Shown here: in pieces, positions 11,887 through 17,727 of the stretch | How positions within the stretch are numbered: the first letter of the stretch is position 1 | How the letters are laid out: the number at the start of each line of letters is the position of its first letter | Source: an uncultured Oscillospiraceae bacterium | GTDB taxonomy: Bacteria; Bacillota; Clostridia; Oscillospirales; Oscillospiraceae | Assembly (NCBI GenBank): GCA_934655935.1 | Contig: CAKUHJ010000029.1 | Span: forward strand, 1 to 17,727 | Reading direction: 5' to 3' | Length of the DNA stretch: 17,727 nt | Notes under the pieces: generated by a model | Told to the model about the DNA's origin: nothing | What the model saw: only the letters and a program-made list of their open reading frames with translations | Databases searched by the model: none | Program-made: the position numbers and the translations under genes

Positions 11887-12735
11887 ATGGAACCAGATGT
11901 GAAAACACTCTTTCAGATTACGCAGGCGGCCCACGCCTGCGGCCTTTCGCGCAGCACGCTGATGCGCATGGAGGAAAGGGGCCTGCTCACGCCGGCCTAT
12001 GTCGCGCCGGAGAGCGGGCGGCGGTATTATGACAACCACAATGTCGCGCGGATTCTGCAGATTGAAAAATTCAGAAGGATGGGCCTGGACGCGGACGAAA
12101 TCACCGCCTATTTTGCCCGCGGCGGCGAGGCGTCGGCGCTGCTCGCGGCGCTTGAAAGGCGCCTGAGCGACCTGCAGCGCAGCGCGGAGGAAATGCGGCT
12201 GCGGGCGGCGCAGAACGAAAACTTTTCCGTGCAGCTGATGACGCTGCCCGCCGTGACCTGCTGCATGCGCTGGCACCGGGGCTACAAGCTTACCGAGCGC
12301 TATGACGCGATGTATGATTTTTACAGTGCGTGCGTCCGCAGGGGCTGCGTGCTCTCGGACGAGCCGCTTTTTGCCATATCGGACCGGCGGGATTATCTGG
12401 AGGGCCGCATCGAGAACGAACCCTATCCCTATGCCGTGTGCGTCCCGGTGCGGCCGGAGAAGGCGCCCGCGGACGCGGTCGTGCTGCCGGAATGCCGCGC
12501 GCTGTCGGTGCTGTACTGCGGCGATTACAGCGGCATCGACGAGGCCTGGCTGACGCTCGGCCGCGAGGTGCGGGCACGGGGGCTGACCCCGGCTGCGCCG
12601 CCGCGTCTTCTGGGCATTGTCGCAGCCTACACAGGCCGCGAAATTGACACGCGGCGCTACTGCTCCAGACTGGTCCTGCCGGTAAAGGAGGATTCGGGCG
12701 GCAGCGCGACGCGGCGGCCCGCGGAACAGGCTTGA
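11887..12735 (+). CDS. MerR-family regulator with GyrI-like effector-binding domain
   Basis: A 282-residue regulator of the BmrR/BltR type. The N-terminal MerR winged helix covers residues about 7-75: FQITQAAHACGLSRSTLMRM, then RGLLTPAYVAPESGRRYYD and a second HTH-like segment. A coiled-coil dimerization helix follows (about 85-110). The C-terminal 165 residues, from FSVQLMTLPAVTCC to LVLPVKED, fit a GyrI/SoxS-type small-molecule-binding domain. The ATG at 11887 follows AGAGGG. Such regulators usually activate a multidrug transporter gene, but none adjoins. Only a 32-codon gene remnant lies downstream, so its original target may have been lost or lies elsewhere. The gene is divergent from the ruv operon with about 70 bp between the promoter regions. 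Confidence 0.88.
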   Translation: MEPDVKTLFQITQAAHACGLSRSTLMRMEERGLLTPAYVAPESGRRYYDNHNVARILQIEKFRRMGLDADEITAYFARGGEASALLAALERRLSDLQRSAEEMRLRAAQNENFSVQLMTLPAVTCCMRWHRGYKLTERYDAMYDFYSACVRRGCVLSDEPLFAISDRRDYLEGRIENEPYPYAVCVPVRPEKAPADAVVLPECRALSVLYCGDYSGIDEAWLTLGREVRARGLTPAAPPRLLGIVAAYTGREIDTRRYCSRLVLPVKEDSGGSATRRPAEQA

Positions 12736-12760
12736 CAGGCGCATTTTTCTTTGCTGCAGG

Positions 12761-12856
12761 GCGCTCCCGGGCCTGGGCGGCAGCTGCTGCGATTACCGGT
12801 ATCTCGGCGACAAAAGTCCGGCGCTTGCAGCCTACCGGGATCTGGCGCAAATCTGA
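12761..12856 (+). pseudogene. 3'-terminal gene remnant abutting the terminator
   Basis: One plus-strand frame reads 31 codons plus TGA with native-looking codon choice and a balanced composition: ALPGLGGSCCDYRYLGDKSP and then ALAAYRDLAQI. The stop codon sits 1 bp before the terminator stem at 12858, exactly as for a real last gene of an operon. No start codon or ribosome binding site lies upstream. The frame differs from that of the MerR gene, which ended 25 bp earlier. I suspect the tail of a mostly deleted gene, once co-transcribed with the regulator. The protein family is not recognised. Confidence 0.35.
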
Positions 12857-12857
12857 A

Positions 12858-12893
12858 AAAGCGAGAAGGGAGCCGGAGCTCCCTTCTCGCTTT
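12858..12893. terminator. strong bidirectional terminator
   Basis: AAAGCGAGAAGGGAGC (12858-12873) and GCTCCCTTCTCGCTTT (12878-12893) form a perfect 16-bp stem with a CGGA loop. The plus strand continues TTTATT and the minus strand TTTTTCAG, so it can stop both the MerR-side transcript and the pcrA-yunB-ligA-MBL operon arriving from the right. Confidence 0.93.
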
Positions 12894-12900
12894 ATTGAAC

Positions 12901-12980
12901 GCGAAGGGGCTTTTTGCCCCCTTCACACTTCCCCCGCTGCTCCGTTGCGGAGCTGCAGACCATAGTTTTTTGACAGTCTC
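12901..12980. repeat. structured intergenic repeat, copy 2
   Basis: This stretch repeats 2497-2573 in the same orientation, with close to 90 percent identity by eye. It keeps the GAAGGGG/CCCCTTC hairpin, the linker CACACTTCCCCC, the GCTGCTCCGT/GCGGAGCTGC hairpin and the ATAGTTTTTTGACAG end. Compared with copy 1, the second hairpin differs by a paired T-to-C and A-to-G change that preserves base pairing. The right end reads GACAGTCTC where copy 1 has GACAGCCCC. The left terminal repeat and the outer CAGCGGGG arm of copy 1 are absent; the terminator at 12858-12893 stands there instead. It again lies between convergent genes. Confidence 0.75.
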
Positions 12981-12996
12981 AAATCCGATCTTTCTT

Positions 12997-16291
<3,295 letters not shown>

Positions 16292-16299
16292 TTCCATCC

Positions 16300-16328
16300 C
16301 TCCTGTACGGCAGACTATGCCGCAGGAG
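16300..16328 (-). promoter_or_regulatory. hairpin sequestering the yunB ribosome binding site
   Basis: On the minus strand, CTCCTG-CGGCA pairs with TGCCG-(TA)-CAGGAG: 11 bp with a 2-nt bulge and a TAGTC loop. The 3' arm contains most of the yunB ribosome binding sequence AGGAGGG (16304-16298). The 5' arm begins 6 nt after the pcrA stop codon, so a ribosome finishing pcrA would melt it. No T run follows, so it is not a terminator. Confidence 0.55.
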
Positions 16329-16334
16329 GAGCGG

Positions 16335-17727
16335 TTATTCCTTGGTCATATGCTGCGAGGCGGTGTTTGCCATCAGCCTGCGCGTGCCGGTCTGGTCAAA
16401 CGCGATTTCCAGCAGCGCGTCGTTTCCCATCGGCCGGACCGAAAGGACCATACCGCGGCCAAAGGCCTTGTGCCGGACCATATCGCCCGCGGCAAGCTGC
16501 AGCGCCGGCTTCTTTTTTTCCGTCTGCGCAAAGGGCGCGCGCCTTTCCGGGCGCTGCGGCGTCTGGCGGGGGAAGAAATCCTCCCCGCCGCCAAAGATGC
16601 GCTCTGCCCGTGCGCCTGCCGGGAAGCCGCTCTGCCCTGCGGAGGGCATAAAGCCAAGCTGCGGGCTGCTTTCCCGCTGGAGCGCGTCCTGCGGCAGCTC
16701 ATCGGCAAAGCGGGACGGAAGGTTCGGCGTTGTGCGGCCAAACAGCGTTCTCTGGCGCGCAAAGCTCAAAGTCAGCCGCTCCTTCGCGCGCGTAAGGGCC
16801 ACGTAGCAAAGCCTCCGCTCCTCCTCCAGCTCCTCCGCCTCGCCGATGCAACGGGCGCTGGGGAACAGCCCCTCCTCCATGCCCGGAAGGAAGACCTGCG
16901 GGAATTCCAGGCCCTTGGCCGCGTGCATGGTCATCATGACCACGGCGTCCGCCTCGGCGTCGTACTGCTCAATATCGGTATAAAGCGCGATTTCCTCCAG
17001 GAAGCCCGCAAGCGTCGGCGCGGGCGTTCCCTCCATGTAGCTGAGGATGCTGGACTTCAGCTCGCGGACGTTCTCCGCGCGCGTGCGCGACTCAATATCG
17101 TCCTTCTGCTCCAGCATGTCCAGATATCCCGTGCGCCGGAGCACCTCCTCGTAGAATTCCGGAAGCGGCGTCTGGGGAAGCAGCGCCGCGCAGCCCTCAA
17201 TGAGCTGCGTGAAGGCCGAAAGCTTCGCCGCCGCCTTTTCCAGGCTCGGATATTCCTTTGCCTGCAGCAGCACCTGGTAGAGCGGCGCGCCCGCAGCAGC
17301 CGCCTGCCGCTGCGCCATTTCAAGCGTCTTTCCCCCGATGCCGCGGGGCGGCACGTTGATGATTCTGCGCAGCCGCAGCTCGTCCGCGCGGTTGTGGATC
17401 AGACACAGATAGGCCAGCATGTCCTTGACCTCGGCGCGGTCAAAAAAGCGCGTGCCGCCGATGATCCGGTACGGAATGCCGCTGCGCTTGAGCGCGCGCT
17501 CGAGCGCGTTCGACTGCGCGTTCATCCGGTAAAGGATGGCGTAGTCCCTGAAATTCCGTCCGCGCGAGCGGGAAACGATCTGGCCGGCGATATAATCCGC
17601 CTCGTCATGCTCGTTTGCAGCCTCGTAAAGCGTAATCGCCTCTCCGGCGTTGTTTCTGGTCCAGAGCTTTTTGCCCTTCCGCCCGCGGTTGTGCGCGATC
17701 ACGGCGTTGGCCGCGTCCAGAATGGCC
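16335..17727 (-). CDS. pcrA: ATP-dependent DNA helicase PcrA/UvrD, C-terminal part
   Basis: The C-terminal 463 residues of a superfamily 1A 3'-5' helicase acting in repair and replication restart. The frame is open to the window edge, where it reads ILDAANAVIAHNRGRKGKKL. The Walker motifs and true start lie outside, and the GTG at 17702 is internal. Visible motifs are ALERALKRSGIPYRIIGGTRFFDRAEVKD (about residues 61-89 of this part), motif V MTMHAAKGLEFPQVFLPGMEEGLFP, and motif VI EERRLCYVALTRAKERL. A disordered linker follows, then the C-terminal Tudor-like fold GDMVRHKAFGRGMVLSV, which contacts RNA polymerase in PcrA. It is the most upstream gene here of the pcrA-yunB-ligA-MBL unit; yunB starts 43 bp after its stop. 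Confidence 0.96.
   Translation of the reverse strand, partial: AILDAANAVIAHNRGRKGKKLWTRNNAGEAITLYEAANEHDEADYIAGQIVSRSRGRNFRDYAILYRMNAQSNALERALKRSGIPYRIIGGTRFFDRAEVKDMLAYLCLIHNRADELRLRRIINVPPRGIGGKTLEMAQRQAAAAGAPLYQVLLQAKEYPSLEKAAAKLSAFTQLIEGCAALLPQTPLPEFYEEVLRRTGYLDMLEQKDDIESRTRAENVRELKSSILSYMEGTPAPTLAGFLEEIALYTDIEQYDAEADAVVMMTMHAAKGLEFPQVFLPGMEEGLFPSARCIGEAEELEEERRLCYVALTRAKERLTLSFARQRTLFGRTTPNLPSRFADELPQDALQRESSPQLGFMPSAGQSGFPAGARAERIFGGGEDFFPRQTPQRPERRAPFAQTEKKKPALQLAAGDMVRHKAFGRGMVLSVRPMGNDALLEIAFDQTGTRRLMANTASQHMTKE

Overview
The window looks like part of the chromosome of a GC-rich, endospore-forming, anaerobic member of the Bacillota, most likely a clostridial gut organism of the Oscillospiraceae/Ruminococcaceae type. 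The grounds are AGGAGG-type ribosome binding sites, consensus TTGACA/TATAAT promoters, a yunB sporulation gene inside a pcrA-ligA operon, ruvCAB, a BlaI/M56 pair and a CymR/IscR-like Rrf2 regulator divergent from cysK. The genus assignment is inference.

Layout. 1-74: tRNA-Gln(CTG) on the minus strand. 198-2430: an Rrf2 regulator (minus) divergent from cysK (plus). A good promoter precedes an 18-codon leader ORF with a Leu-Arg-Cys-Arg-Arg run, then cysK, then an HD-domain hydrolase. 2461-2578: a structured intergenic repeat; a second copy lies at 12901-12980. 2588-6863: a signalling module. It comprises a BlaR1-type M56 membrane protease fused to an M23 (LytM) domain, its BlaI repressor, and a divergent lipoprotein with a beta-propeller-like N-terminal part and a solute-binding C-terminal part. 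The 88 bp between the two transcription units holds mirror-symmetric promoters and three 18-bp operators. 6864-7400: no intact gene; an imperfect inverted repeat and the tail of a beta-helix-like surface protein. 7469-7970: a small zinc-ribbon protein transcribed from a perfect consensus promoter through a leader of about 190 nt.

7995-11795 (minus): a small membrane protein, ruvC, ruvA, ruvB and glmM, tightly packed behind one promoter (Holliday junction processing plus cell-wall precursor synthesis). 11813-12893: a MerR-family regulator, a 32-codon gene remnant and a strong bidirectional terminator. 12997-17727 (minus): pcrA (5' end outside the window), yunB, ligA and an MBL-fold hydrolase. 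The last three are joined by ATGA stop/start overlaps, and a hairpin covers the yunB ribosome binding site.

Most of the window is ordinary housekeeping sequence. The parts most worth a second look are the M56-M23/BlaI/lipoprotein module with its symmetric control region, the dispersed repeat with compensatory base changes, the cysteine-containing leader peptide before cysK, and the long leader of the zinc-ribbon gene. No CRISPR array, complete insertion sequence or phage gene was seen.
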